This document shows, piece after piece, positions 1 to 11,609 of a stretch of 64,000 nucleotides of DNA. Under the pieces are notes generated by a model. The model searched no databases. It saw nothing but the letters and a program-made list of their open reading frames with translations, and had not been told where the DNA came from. Every line of letters starts with the position of its first letter. Position 1 is the stretch's first letter. Both the position numbers and the translations under genes were made by a program. Origin of the DNA: Pelargonium tetragonum (Eukaryota > Streptophyta > Magnoliopsida > Geraniales > Geraniaceae); contig JAYMTL010000002.1 of the NCBI GenBank assembly GCA_036897445.1, positions 124,001 through 188,000 on the forward strand, given 5' to 3'.

Positions 1-895
1 CTAGGAATTTGACAGGCCTGTTAGAGAGTTTTCACTCAATTTAGCTATATAAGGATTAAGGATCCTAAACTTTTATTAGTAAGACTGATTGGACAAGGTT
101 TTCTTCTCATGAGTTTTCCTTCATTTAAGAGTCAAGAGTTACAGGGCTGGGTAGAATTCCTTTACAAAGGTTTTTCTAGTTCCAGAACTAAACTTATATT
201 ATAAAAGGGCCTAATAAAGAGAAACTGGATAGAACTCTGAAGAATAGGTTTAACGAGGCGATTCAAGCTCTTTTGAAGTAACGCAATGAATAGACTAGGT
301 CCAGTACTTTCAATAGAGGGATATATAACTAATTAGAATTTCCTAACTTGACTTGTAAGAAAAATATAGTAAAGTACTTTCTATTTCATAACATAATAAG
401 AGGCTTATCTGTTAAGGTAGGAAAGCTAGCTTTGAGAAATAATGAGTTTATCCGTCTGAATATCCAGTTTTAAGAGTAATCCATAAATGAAACCTGACCA
501 AATCTAAGTTTTCGCATATTTTTGTATAGGATACTAACACTTATAACTCCATGATTCCCTTTTTTGCAATTTCTTTTTATATTACTATACTTAAGGACTC
601 ATTTAATAAAAGCTTTTATTGACTTTATCTAATTACTAAATACCTTAGACCCTTCCTTAATCGGGACAACTACTTAAATCTTACCAACGCATCCTAGCCA
701 AGTATAAGTAGGTCGTCAAATAATAGGATTCTCTAGGTTTTCAAAACTGAAATTACAATCGCATGTCTTTAAAAAGAAGTGAGCTCCTACTATTTTAACA
801 AGAGGTATCGTAAAAAGAACTTTTAAGAGTCTATTTGAAAAGAATTACACTCTTCTATAACTGGTAAGGAAAACTTAATTCTATTAATTCTTTAT
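1..895. other. Non-coding AT-rich stretch, nothing recognised
   Basis: Both strands were read. Stops are frequent in all frames, and no tRNA arm, long hairpin or long repeat was seen. The text resembles most of the window: AT-rich with many short purine-then-pyrimidine words. Confidence 0.6.
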
Positions 896-965
896 AGTAG
901 CAGGATTCGAACCCATTGTAAGAACGTATGCCTTAATAAAAATAAAGAGGCTAGATATGCGCTAT
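896..965 (-). pseudogene. tRNA-like relic, identity not assigned
   Basis: On the minus strand the 3' part carries GGGTTCGAATCCTG, a good T-arm core with the canonical TTCGAAT loop. The 5' part has no convincing D arm, and the acceptor halves do not pair. No anticodon can be chosen safely. It is read as a degenerate tRNA copy or a T-arm fragment. It lies about 30 bases downstream (minus sense) of the rRNA-like 12-mer at 994-1005. Confidence 0.28.
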
Positions 966-993
966 TTTTCTATTTAAATAAATTTTGAATTCT

Positions 994-1005
994 TATTACC
1001 GCGGC
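994..1005 (-). other. 12-mer identical to the SSU rRNA 530-loop core
   Basis: The minus strand reads GCCGCGGTAATA, the core of the universally conserved small-subunit rRNA 530 loop. The flanks do not resemble the rRNA, and no other conserved rRNA block was seen near it. It may be a small rRNA fragment or chance: about 0.002 exact matches to one given 12-mer of this composition are expected, before allowing for how many motifs were tried. Confidence 0.2.
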
Positions 1006-1367
1006 TTTCGTCAATAATTTGAGATCCACTTTATCAGGAAAAGAGAACCTTTTAGTTTAAAGTTGTTCTATTTTATAATAATAAAGGAATGCTTCTTATA
1101 AAAAAGGTTCAAAGGACTCTTGTTTTGTACTTCTTAAGTTTTTAATAGAATTTTTATTCTTCTTGTATATTCTATATTTTTTTAGGGGCCAATTTCAGGA
1201 ATTAGTTCTCGGTCTCCCTTCTAGTTAAGTGAGTTTCATACTCATTTAGAAAGGGTTTGGTCTCTTGATTAATGGGAGTTTGCTCTATTAAAAACCTAGC
1301 TGTGTTTCTTGTTCAAGGATAATAAACATCTGAAATAAGGCACCCCCTTACTTAGCCCTAATTATAC

Positions 1368-1378
1368 GGGGGAACCCC
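1368..1378. repeat. GC-core palindrome (GGGGG-AA-CCCC)
   Basis: A run of G, a two-base centre and a run of C sit in AT-rich flanks. It is one of ten GGGG-N(0-3)-CCCC elements in the window. Confidence 0.6.
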
Positions 1379-1920
1379 ATTGAAGGTAAGAAATTTTTGT
1401 TTCGGAAAAGTCTTTCTATGGATATCAGGGCTCTCCTCTTCTCTTATAGTTATGAGTATTATAAAATAATTGCAAGATATTATGTAAGAGTCTATTTTCT
1501 TTATTGCCCTTGTTTAACTCTTACCTGTTTTTTTACGAGCATCCCAGGGCTCCTAGACTATTATTCTGATAACATTGTGGAGTGCTTTTTTGTTATTTAT
1601 AAATCTCTTAGTGCCTCTACTGATAAGGATGCTACCCACTAGGATTCCCAGATATTATGGGCTTGCCCGAGACTCCTTGGCTTTAAGAAATTCCTTTGAA
1701 GCAACCAGTTTTCGACTGAACTTCAGAGAGAAATAGAAAATGTAAAAAAAAAGAGAGTGAGTTAATAATCAGAAAGTACTCTATAAAAAGATTAACAAAT
1801 ATCCCGCGGAATTGGGCATAAGAGTACGTCACAAGTTCAAAAGCTGTTACCTATGGTAAGGAAAAAGCTCGAGAAGTTGTTATCCGCTCTTCTCCTAATT
1901 TCTGTCCTATTCCTAGTTCC

Positions 1921-2110
1921 GTAAAGCCGAATGGTTTAACTCTTAGATTTAGATACGGCGCGCCCACGCTAGACATTTAGGAATATATAGACAGAAAGCG
2001 GGCTATTCCTTAGCCATACTTACTTGCCAGAGTCGCTTTTTGCACCCCAGTCTTCGGATCAAAGAGGTTTGCCGATAGGCGGGGTTTGAGACCCGGTTAA
2101 TTTAGGAGTG
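1921..2110. other. GC-richer patch of unknown origin
   Basis: Hand counts give about 45% G+C for 1921-1980, 43% for 1981-2040 and 57% for 2041-2100, against about 35% around it. It includes the 8-base palindrome GGCGCGCC and, at its right end, GGCGGGGTTTGAGACCCGG, which looks slightly like a tRNA T arm on the minus strand. No frame stays open and no RNA family was recognised. It may be a remnant of a gene or of foreign DNA. Confidence 0.3.
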
Positions 2111-2147
2111 CCCTGAACCCCTTTTTTTAAAATACAAGAAATTCGAG

Positions 2148-2162
2148 TACGGGGTCCCCGTA
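2148..2162. repeat. GC-core palindrome TACGGGG-T-CCCCGTA
   Basis: A perfect inverted repeat with 7-base arms and a one-base centre. It is the longest-armed member of the GGGG-N(0-3)-CCCC family in this window. Confidence 0.65.
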
Positions 2163-3944
2163 TACCTGTTATAGGTGGCTTCTTTTTAGAGACCAAAGAA
2201 AATAACCTAGGTTCGTGTATATATTATTTATAGCTTTTACACTTTCTTTTAACTGCTCTGAATGGCGCCCTAAAAAATTTACCAAGAGCCAAGGATACCT
2301 ACCGGTGAAGGAGTCCTCCTTTTAGACTTTTTAGAATAGTAATTTCGTCCTTTATCTTCTATGTCTTGTAAGCGAAGGGTTTTTGGTTTAATATTCACGG
2401 GGCTAGAGATCCCACTATGCAGGTTTTACTTGATAATTGAATCCCCTTTTTAAGACTCCTACCTATTACCAATAAGGAATCTCAGGAATAAAGAACCCCT
2501 TTGTAGTAAATCTATATTAGATGGAGAACTCTAATAGTAAGCGCCTTAAATGAAGAATGAAGGATACACCCCTAAACCCATGAACTCTCTTGGAATTTCT
2601 CCTATCTCGCAAAATCTTGAGCGGAATAAAAGGATTTCTGGAAAAAGGCATAGACTACTCTTCAGAACTTTCTCACTCATTTATTAACTGAGCTCCATGG
2701 GGCACGAATTCATAACTAAAAACCTTTGAAGTTAAAGGAACTCCATTTTTGTCCTTTTGACGAAACCCAAGAAGAGATTCTCTTACCAAAAAAAACTTGT
2801 ACAATCTCAAGGCCCACATAATTTACACCACTCCCTTAACCTTAAACGGAAAAAACTTCTCCGCAATAAAACTAATCTTGTTCCTATAAAGTCAAGACTT
2901 GAAAATCTCGGAATACCGAAAGCAAGTTTATCCTTTACATACTACAAAAAAGAAGAAATTCCTCTCAAGGGGATCCTTTTTTAAGGGATAGCAGGGGTTC
3001 AAATGTCAAAAGAAAATACTTAGCTGTAATTCTAAAAGTGCAGCACACAGCTTCTACTTAAAAAATGATAAAACAAAAAAAGACGATCTAGGACAAGGGA
3101 TTTCCTATAAACGCTAGCGTTTCAAAAGTACCCCTAATTTTATTAAAGTTTGAACTAACTATAGTCAACGAGAAATAGTTAAGTGTTGTTAAGGAAATCC
3201 GCAGTTCTCCCAATATTATAAGCAATCACGAATACTAAAAAAGAGTTATAAAGCTCAAATTGGATCTAAATTAAAAAGTGGAGACTCCTTAAATATGTGG
3301 TAAAAGTGGCTACTGGGTTCTGTAGGATAAGGAAAACCCCTCTTTCATTCAGGAGGTTCCTTTAGAATAAAATAGAATAACAAATCTCTTGCCCGAATAT
3401 TGAAAAAGTGAGCTAAAAAATTTTTTAAATAATAAGGAATCCCTTATATTAGGGCTCTCCTACCTTTTCTTTTCTCCATCTAATTGAATAAATATTAAAT
3501 ACCTTTTTGTTTATCCTGATTAAAGATAGATTTTTATAAGGGTTCCCCTTTACTTTATTAGTAAGGGAATCCTGTATACCAAAAATTCACGATACTAGGA
3601 CTGCGCGAGACCCCCTTAGACAGGAGAATCCCAATACCCAATATAAGAAGACTTTTAGATCTTATTGCTCTTTCTCTTAAAGATAAAGGTTTCGTATTTA
3701 AATGTCAGTGTCTTGACTTAGAATCAATAAAACTCAAATTTCCCGAACTGGTAGTAACAAGATGAACTAAAAAAAGATAAGGTACAAGACGCCGGCTCAC
3801 AAGATCCCTCACGTAGAAACAAGGTGTTCTGAGTATTTGTAATATTATAAAATAATTTATACGAGCAGCCGGAATCTTAAATAATGCAGACCCCAAAGCA
3901 GATCTGAAGCAGTAAAGCCTCCTTGTGGTTTTAGACGTAAAACA

Positions 3945-3987
3945 GGACTTGTCAACACGAATTTCGTAAGTTCAAATCGTGCCATTA
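3945..3987 (+). pseudogene. Possible 3' fragment of a tRNA (Asp-like)
   Basis: TTGTCAA could be an anticodon loop with GTC (Asp), and GTAAGTTCAAATCGTGCC could be a poor T arm. Neither stem pairs well and no 5' half is found. This is weak and may be chance. Confidence 0.18.
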
Positions 3988-4508
3988 CAAAAACCTGTGC
4001 ATGGTTAATAGCCTATAGAAACTGAAAGACTACAGAACCCAAACGACCTGATAAAAGGAAGCTCTGTGTTGCAATGGTTCCCAGAACCTTAAGATAATTA
4101 GGATAGCTGCTCAAATTAGGTTCAGTAAAGGGGTTTGATTAAGCTTATTATGAACTACCTAAGATTTTATAATATAAGGTTCCTCGCCTTTCCTCACTCA
4201 TGGGGTCGCAAATTACGAGGAGATCTCTGCTTAGTATTTCTTGAAGCCTTCAGGTGACACCCTTAAAATTGTAAATCTAGTACAGCAAAGTAACAAATGG
4301 CAATAAGTAGAGAACCTAAAGTATCTGAAGCCTGTAATTACTTGCATTGACAAAGAAAGCTCTAGGTTTTCCTAGCAATCAAGTTTCTTTTTTTATAGGG
4401 AATCCTTTTGAGCAGCTTCCGCCGGTAAACTTTCTCCTAGTACTAGTATAAGCTGAAGCTTGATCTGTAATTGTAGATAAGGTAAAGTTAATCGATTTAT
4501 TGTATAAA

Positions 4509-4521
4509 AAAGGGTCCCTTT
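4509..4521. repeat. Palindrome AAAGGG-T-CCCTTT
   Basis: A perfect inverted repeat with 6-base arms around one T. It is a weaker relative of the GGGG-N-CCCC family, with purine-then-pyrimidine arms. A related context, a TGTATA-plus-A-run followed by AGG and CCCTT, recurs near 9002-9024. Confidence 0.5.
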
Positions 4522-5310
4522 AATTATTAAAAAGTCAAAAATTTAGCTAGGAAGTTTTAAAAGGAAATATATATATATATTGGGGGATAACCTTGGAGCC
4601 GCCTTAAATTTCAGGGGAGTCCCTCTAACAAAAGCTTTAGTTCAGACATTTTGTTGCTAGTTTTGGTAAGATAAGAATATTCTAAAGTTTCCCGGTTCTC
4701 CTTTAATCATGGGTTAAGGAACGCTAAAGCTAGACTAACATAGCAGGATTCTTGAGTCAAGGTTGGGGCTCCCTTTTAGTATCAACACAATTCAAATCAA
4801 AGTCGGGTACCCTGTGCCTAAAGGACTCTAAATCTCTTTAATTAGTGCTACTCTATTTGGCAAGTCCTGAAAAATTATACGGCCTCTTCCGTGACCTAGA
4901 ACGCTAATACCCGAGGACATACAAATTTCTTTCATCTTAAATTTTTTAGGAAGTTTTTAGTAAAAAAGTACACTAATTTAGACAGAAATATTACAATTAT
5001 TAGCCAAATTTTATTCTCTTGACTTAGCAACAATGCCTCACTATAGTTGGTAACTTTAGAAATTTTATCATTCTCGCTTATATTGAGCCTTGACTGCCCT
5101 TTTTATACCCGCGTATTTTATTCTTGGGGAAACTCTATTTTTTTGTAAGTCAAATCTACAACAAGTTGGTAAGTACCTCACTATTCTTTAAAATCCCCTG
5201 CTGGGATTTTTACACTATTGATATTGAAATCCTAGGCGCCTTCGACCTATAGCTTCTATCAAGTTTTTGACCCAAAACTTTGTATTAAGATTAAGTGAAA
5301 TTCTCTGATT

Positions 5311-5380
5311 CAGATTCGCGGTTGCTGTAACTTTGGAGAGTCGCGGGTTCCTGGAGGCTGTAAGGGCGCAGACAATTCGG
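5311..5380. other. Short GC-rich patch
   Basis: Positions 5341-5380 have 25 G or C in 40 bases, against about 35% around them. The patch includes TCGCGGGTTCCTGGAGG, which is faintly T-arm-like but lacks the TTCGA/TTCAA core. It is not assigned. Confidence 0.25.
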
Positions 5381-8177
5381 ACTATTCTTACTTTTAGCTG
5401 TAGGATCCCCCTTTATATTTCTAAAACTGAAAGTAAGAATTTTTTGGATTAACGAGAAGACGCTAGAATAAAATAATTACTAGGGTGACCTAATTAGACA
5501 AGCTTCATAAAAATTTTCATTTATTCCCCAGGAGCTTTTTGCCCTTAAATCCGTAAAGGACTTCCGTTTGTAGAGTTAAAGAATCCCCAGTAAACCACCC
5601 TGCGCGACGGAAAAAGTGTATAAGATTTTCAGATAAAGAGGGGTACTTGGTTTAATGCGAGCTGATCTTGCCGGCTCTAACCTTTAGTTAAGGAAAAGCT
5701 TTTCAATAATACAAAATTATTAACAGATAAAAATCTTGACGCAATCTTCTATATATATTAGGTTACTCTTTAGAATTGGCTATACAGGAATTTGTAACTT
5801 GTTAACGCCTTCCATAAAAACTTCCTTATGTGAAGCCTGGCTGTATATTTTATTTAGAACTCGGGGTATTCTTTATCTATTGTTATGCGCGATAACGTCC
5901 TCTCTCAAGCGAAGAATCCCGCGGATTGACGTGAAAGGAACGTTTAAAAAGAGTAGGCGCTTCTATACCCGAAAGGGGACTTAGATTGCTGGTTAGCCCG
6001 GGTTTTTCTTTGCCTCAAATTTCATCTTAAAAGCGACTTCTATTTTGAATCCCAATTACCAAGTAAGGACTACTTCTTTTTTGAAACTTAAAGAATTTCA
6101 GTAACTAGTAGTATTCTTTTTATATTTATAAGGGTTCTTTTTATTTTAAGGGTTTGCTCTATAGTAGGTTTAATCTGGATTTTTTACTAAGAGCCTAGAC
6201 TAACCCAAGTCTAAAGGATAATTCTTTTTCGGTCATACCCTGTTCAACGCGAGTAGGATCCCTTAATTTAATTACAGAATCAAAGGACTTTTCACAACAC
6301 AATATTACTTTAGTTTTTTGTCTAAGTGTTAGTTTAGTAATTAGTAAAGAAATTCTAAAAATTTCTTGTAAGCGATACTAATCACTGACAAAATGAGCTC
6401 TCTCGTTAGGGCCTAATAAAAAGGGTTTACTAGGGCAAGAAAAATCCTAAGAAAATTCTTATGCAAAGGACCCTTTATATGTAAAAGTTTTCTAACCTAA
6501 AAAAGAAAGAATTTATATAAACTTCGAACCTTCCCTAATTTTTTTGTAGTCGTTATTTCACTGTCCTTTTATTATAAGGGGATTTCCCACCCCTCTTCCG
6601 TTTCTAGTATAGTTTTGGAGTTCCTGCTTTTTGGATCTGGGTAATCAAAATTATAAAAAAAAAATTCCCTTTATAGAATGTCATAAACAAAGAAAAAATG
6701 GAAACACATTAAGCTTTTAGGGTGGGGTTTTTAGTTACTCATTTTAAAAACGTCTGGTTTATGAATTCATTTTGTTGTAATTGCCTTGTAAGAAGCCGGA
6801 CTTGACTCAATATACTCAAGATAGAGAAATTTCTTAGTTAAGAAAAAGCGAACTTATTATACTGAACTCTAGCGGGTTGCCCTTAGTCTTACTAAAGCTT
6901 ATTACTTAGTTTTTTTAGAAGAAGGCACTCGTATTATTAGAAACGGCACCGACTTTTTTATACTTTCTGTTATCTTTTTATTTCTAGGACAAAGGAGCTC
7001 CCCCTTTTAATAGGTAATATGTATTCCTTTTTTACATTCATTTTGTCTAGTCTTTAGTTTGTTTTTACTTTTAGTAGTTATCCGGACTCTACAAAATCCC
7101 GTTAAGTTCAGGGGTTTCCTTGCGCGGGTAACATACATATGGAGTCATCTTGTCTGGGAAACCAAGTCTTTGTACTTATAAATAAGTTCTTGGGCGAGAC
7201 TTTGCGGGGCTTTTTACTCAATAGGTGCAACTCTTATACAAAAGAGGCTTTGGAAGATTTACGCAAATACAACTAGAACCGCAGACCCCTTATTTAGACA
7301 AAGATTTCGTGAGTACGCGGGTCCATGTGAGTATGTAAGCCTTTAATAAGTTCCTCTAAATAAACAGGTAACTGGGTTAAGTCCTTTTTAAGTCCCGGAC
7401 AGAACGAAGTAGTAACCTTGGGTTTGGAGGTTTGGATTAATCTACCACTTCAAATTGCAGAAAGATGGGGTGTATTATCTATAGCAGTTGAAGAGGCGCC
7501 CTTGTGCTAGTAAAAAACTAAGAATTAAAAAAGAAATATTGGGTTACTTATATACAATATAGGAATAAAGAGTAGCAACCTGGCGTGTGAAACTTAGATT
7601 AAAGAAACCTAGAAAATAATGAGACTCTAAAATCTCTATCCTATGGGGTTTCTATCCTCTTTAAATGATAAAAAAGAACAGGGAATAAAGAAGAAGAAAT
7701 ACCTTAAGCACCTAAATAAGCAAAAGAATTCCTATAGCTCCTAAAAGAAAGACAAAGAAAAAAGGGCTCACCGCGGTATTAAGAAGAGATTATTCTAAAG
7801 AGAGTTAAGAAGTAGATTCTATTTCTGGAGAAAGGCCTAAGAGCTTTGATTCAAGAATTAGGGGAAGATTAAGACTAAAAATGAAGTCAGTAAGCCAATT
7901 TTTCCCCTATAAATCCTAAGCCGGGGTTTCCTTTATTTGGATTTAGACGGGTTACCGGATTCTTAAAGCCAGGTTGCTAGGATTTCAATCAAGTAAGTAA
8001 TTTAAGTTTAAGAAATAAAAGAAGTAAGACTGCAGCAGGAATCTCCCTTAAACAACTAGGACAACCATAATATTAGGATAAACTAAATACAATATATTCT
8101 TTTTCTATATTAATTAAGTATAAGAAAGAGGGAGGGGATTGCAGTAATTGCATAGGCAACAAGATAACGGTAAGATA

Positions 8178-8192
8178 AGGTAATGTAATTAA
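8178..8192 (+). repeat. Dispersed 15-mer AGGTAATGTAATTAA
   Basis: An exact copy of the main form of a motif found seven times in the window on both strands. The bases before it (GATA) and after it (GAAGAG) are close to those of the minus-strand copy at 26290-26304, so a slightly longer unit is shared. Confidence 0.6.
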
Positions 8193-9289
8193 GAAGAGTC
8201 TAGCCACTTTAGCGAAGACATTAAGTAAAAGCTCTCAATCTCTTAAGAAGAAAAGTAAGAAACAAGTCCTGAAGAAAAAGTTTGTTCCTCTGTTTCCGGT
8301 ATCCTATTTTAGATAATAAAAGGGTAAGGAGCACTTTTTAGAAATTCCTTGGTTTAAGAGGTTTCCCAGTTTCGGAATAAGATCACTCTAAACCCAAATT
8401 CGTTTCCGGTAAAGACATAAGATAGAACTCAGGTAGGAGTTGTCTGCTTGTTCTTCCCTACTTCTTGATCTAGTTAACAAGTGAGACCTTATTTAGTTAG
8501 GGAAATACCTATTCAGTGCAGGGTATCAAGAGCTTTTGCTAGTAATAACTTTCATTTTAGTATTCTCGAGGTAAGGGGCTTAACAAGTTAAGAAGTTTTC
8601 TTTAGCTATTTTGGAATAACATATAAAATGGGATAGCCGAAAGGTTTGCTTTTTAATCAATCGGAACTTATTTTCCAGAACAGTTCTATATAAACAAGGC
8701 AAGCTTGTCTTGTTGCAGTTCGTTGTTTTGTGGTTAACGAAGAATACGGGATATAAAAGGAAAGGCTTTTCAGTTTATAAAAGAATGATAGAGCAAGTCT
8801 AGGAAATGTACTAGAAATTGTAAAGTCTTTTGGGTCAGAGCGGGGAGGAAAACGTGTTCCTTAAGGGCGCGCAGTCCTAATTAATTCTTGGATATTCCAA
8901 GTTTTAGATAGAAATGAAATAGGTATTACAAGATCAAAGTGTTGTTATTTTAGAGAGCCAATCGTAGGTGAGAAAATCGGAAGGTTTTTGAGCTGTATAG
9001 TTGTATAAAAAAAGGATACCCTTAAACAAGACATATAATAAATTCATAAAAACTTTTCAATTTTGAAAAGTAAAGGAAATTTTTAATCTGAGGTAATTCT
9101 GACTAGTCTAAATGGTAAAGAGAGACTTATTATCTCTTAAATGCACTCATATCAGGGGTGAATAAATTAATAGGATAAGCTTGCTTAAATTAAATAAGGG
9201 AGCCTACAAACAAGAGCGGGATCTCTCTCTTAGAATACAAGGAATACAAAGAGGTAAAGCTTTAATAAAGGACCCGTACAAGCAATAAA

Positions 9290-9386
9290 AATCTTCATTT
9301 TATAATCTATATAATATAAAAAAAATCTAAAGTAATAGGAAACCCTTTAGGGTTTTTTCTATTATATACAAAACTTTATGAAGATT
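9290..9386. repeat. Nested inverted repeat, possible cruciform or terminator-like stem
   Basis: The inner stem is TAATAGGAAACCC (9333-9345), loop TTTA, then GGGTTTT, two unpaired T and CTATTA (9350-9364). It has 13 pairs with one G-T. The outer arms are AATCTTCAT (9290-9298) and ATGAAGATT (9378-9386), nine perfect pairs enclosing the inner stem. The T run after the G run gives a terminator-like look, but no gene is next to it. It could also be a replication or recombination structure. Confidence 0.5.
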
Positions 9387-10355
9387 AAAACTCAGATCCT
9401 AGTTTTAAGCTCAACTTGAAAACACAAGAGCTATTTCGTATTCTATGATAGATAAAGGTTCCTCGACAAAAGGTATAACACAAATGCAATACAATATCAG
9501 CCGAAGGTTCAAATGGGCTAGCCTCTCTTAGGTATGGGGGATTAAGAAAGATCATGACTAACTTTGTAGCATTTACTACTGGGAGTTCCTTTTTGAAGCT
9601 GTTCGGGAGTTTTGTTAAGCCTTCTTTTCCCTTTTTGAAAGGCTTTACCTCTAGTTTTGTACGACTTCACAAGGAGCTCTAGTAAAGGAGGAGGAATCCT
9701 AAAATAAGTAGTTTTATATTCTTATTGGGATCTGTTAAGATATTCTATGCAATAAAGTTACCAGGAATTTGTTTACTTATTCGAGCCTCCTGTATTTGAC
9801 TTATAGCATTTAAAATGACTATTAGTAAACACAAATACCTTTACTAGTTTATGTTACCAGTCGGTTTAGTGAGAACCCTTTTAAGTATAAGCTAATCCCG
9901 TTATGAAAGAACTTATAAAATCCCAAAAATCTAACTAAACGAGAATAGACTCTGCTTCTATACTAACTCTTATACTTAGGTTCAAATTTTGCATTTAATC
10001 CGTAAGTATAGCACACCCAATTATAATGTAAAACTGTTGATAAGAGAAGTTGAGAAAACCTTTCCATGGCCAAAATAGGAAGTCGATATAAAAAGGAAGT
10101 CTCAAATATACTATAAACTGCTCACTCCTTCTAGTCCGTCCTTTATATAGAATATCTCGTAATTAGAAAGTGGTTTCCCTCAGTGCTCAAAAAGGGTGGT
10201 GGGTTTTGCAAGCAAGTTAGTAGGTTTCCTCGCGATCTTTCTTTTTCTTTTTAGTAGTAAGTAGACCAAGAAAAGCTTGTCTGATAGAATGATGAAGTAC
10301 AGAGAATCCATCTTTTCCGAGCAGTGGTAGATTGACGGGGTGGTTTAGGAAACTA

Positions 10356-10400
10356 AGCCCTATAAGTGTGGTGTGGGGAAGTCCTTTCCCGTATGGTTCC
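10356..10400 (+). ncRNA. Weak group II intron domain V look-alike
   Basis: AGCCCTAT near the start can pair with GTATGGTT near the end, with one C-T mismatch and two wobbles. Between them GGGGAA and TTTCCC form a second stem with loop GTCC. The outer strands resemble the AGCC...GTACGGTT base of group II domain V, but the tip is not GAAA-like, the helix is longer than the usual 34 bases, and no domain VI or 5' GTGCG boundary was found. It is a possible relic of an intron end, or chance. Confidence 0.2.
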
Positions 10401-10951
10401 TTAACTTAATATGTGTCCTTTTATCAATAAAGAAGCGCTTTAGAAAGATGGATATTTTGTTAGTAATGCAGAGACTAGGGCAAGACTTGATAAAATATCG
10501 AGTATCGTGATACATAGTTTCTTGTTGCTAAAATCTCATGCTAGCTGTGATTAAACTATTCAGAAAAATTTCTTACCTAAGGTCAACTCTTAAATGATAA
10601 ACCTAGCCTATTTGAACCCTCGGTTTTTGCTTTTGATAAGTCATTCATTGTTCTAGTTTCAATCTAAGTTCATTAGTTATTTAGTAGTAAAGCCTAGGAT
10701 ACATAAATGTCAATCTCTTTCTCTAACTAGGACTACCATGACTAAAAGTTTCTGGAGAATACTATATTAATGAGAAGTAATACGCTACTATTAAGTATAA
10801 AACGGAAATTCTAGAAACTCCGGCCATTCCTATTATTATCCTAAGGAATTAAAGCCCGCGCAGCATATAGGGTTTAACTTAATCGCGGAAACATCACAAG
10901 ATAGATCCACTCTTCTTATTAAAAACTAAGAGCAATACACCCCGGAATCAC

Positions 10952-10962
10952 GGGGATTCCCC
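10952..10962. repeat. GC-core palindrome GGGG-ATT-CCCC
   Basis: A member of the GGGG-N(0-3)-CCCC family. It overlaps a second inverted repeat, GGAATC (10944-10949) with GATTCC (10955-10960) and loop ACGGG, so two alternative hairpins share the site. Confidence 0.6.
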
Positions 10963-11599
10963 TTTTAAGAATAAGTCGGCGGACATAAATAAGTTTAGGC
11001 TTAACCTGATTATATGTATCAATTCCTTGTCAAGGACATACTTCTTAGATACACAAAGTATTTAATTCTTGTTGTGGTTTCTTCGATGGATTTTTCTTTA
11101 ATAAAGTTTCCGAGGCAAGACAACGCGATAAAATGAAAAAGGGGTGTATAGGAGAAAGCTCTACTAAATTGTTAAGACAATTGGACTTTTTTAGGATATC
11201 CTTTTTGTACGAGGACTGGCTCAAGTTTAGTTAAAGATATATCGGATAAAAACTATATTATGTAATAAGTTAAGTAAGGAATTCCTTATATTGAAAAGAG
11301 GCAAGCTTTCGGCTAGAGAAAAAGAGGAACCTATAACCCTTACTAAGTACAAGTTACAAATTAGGGGTTACTAGTCAGACGAAAAGTTAGGTATAATTCT
11401 CGGAAATTTTGGGTTTTATTGATACAATTTGTGAGGGATCTCCTTTCAAAAAGCATTCAAAGCTAGCCTACCTTTTCTAGCTTTTTGTTATATTCTAGAC
11501 AAGGAATTCTTAAGGATTAAAAGAATATTCCGCTATTAAAGCAAGTCTGTAATAATTAATATTCTAGTCTAGAGGACAAAAGGACGTTTCGAAAAAAGG

Positions 11600-11609
11600 G
11601 GGGTACCCC
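11600..11609. repeat. GC-core palindrome GGGGTACCCC
   Basis: A perfect 10-base palindrome after an A run and two more G. The same 10-mer recurs at 17300-17309. Confidence 0.6.

Larger units (their letters stand above)
1013..3944. other. Non-coding stretch with a GC-richer patch and two GC-core palindromes
   Basis: No gene is seen. A 75-codon frame at 2757-2984 begins with TTG and encodes a lysine-rich peptide with no recognised motif, so it is treated as chance. The only structured parts are the palindromes at 1368-1378 and 2148-2162 and the GC-richer patch at 1921-2110, each listed separately. Confidence 0.5.
3988..9289. other. Non-coding stretch
   Basis: No gene is recognised in 5.3 kb. 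It contains a perfect 13-base palindrome at 4509-4521, a short (AT)n tract near 4567-4582, a GC-richer patch at 5311-5380 and one copy of the dispersed 15-base motif at 8178-8192. The 82-codon frame at 5736-5984 opens with TTG and is not recognised. Around 7.6-8.3 kb the plus strand is unusually purine-rich. Confidence 0.5.

Noticed and set aside
2757-2984. 75-codon lysine-rich frame
   Set aside because: The lysine content follows from A-rich sequence. It starts with TTG and has no similarity that I recognise to basic ribosomal proteins.
4567-4582. (AT)n tract
   Set aside because: Short and ordinary for AT-rich DNA, with no associated structure.
10331-10340. ATTGACGGGG, part of the SSU rRNA 915 region
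   Set aside because: Only 10 bases match, the flanks differ, and several conserved rRNA words were tried, so one such hit is not surprising.
11021-11032. ATTCCTTGTC, part of an LSU rRNA conserved block
   Set aside because: It is a 10-base match without extension; treated as chance.
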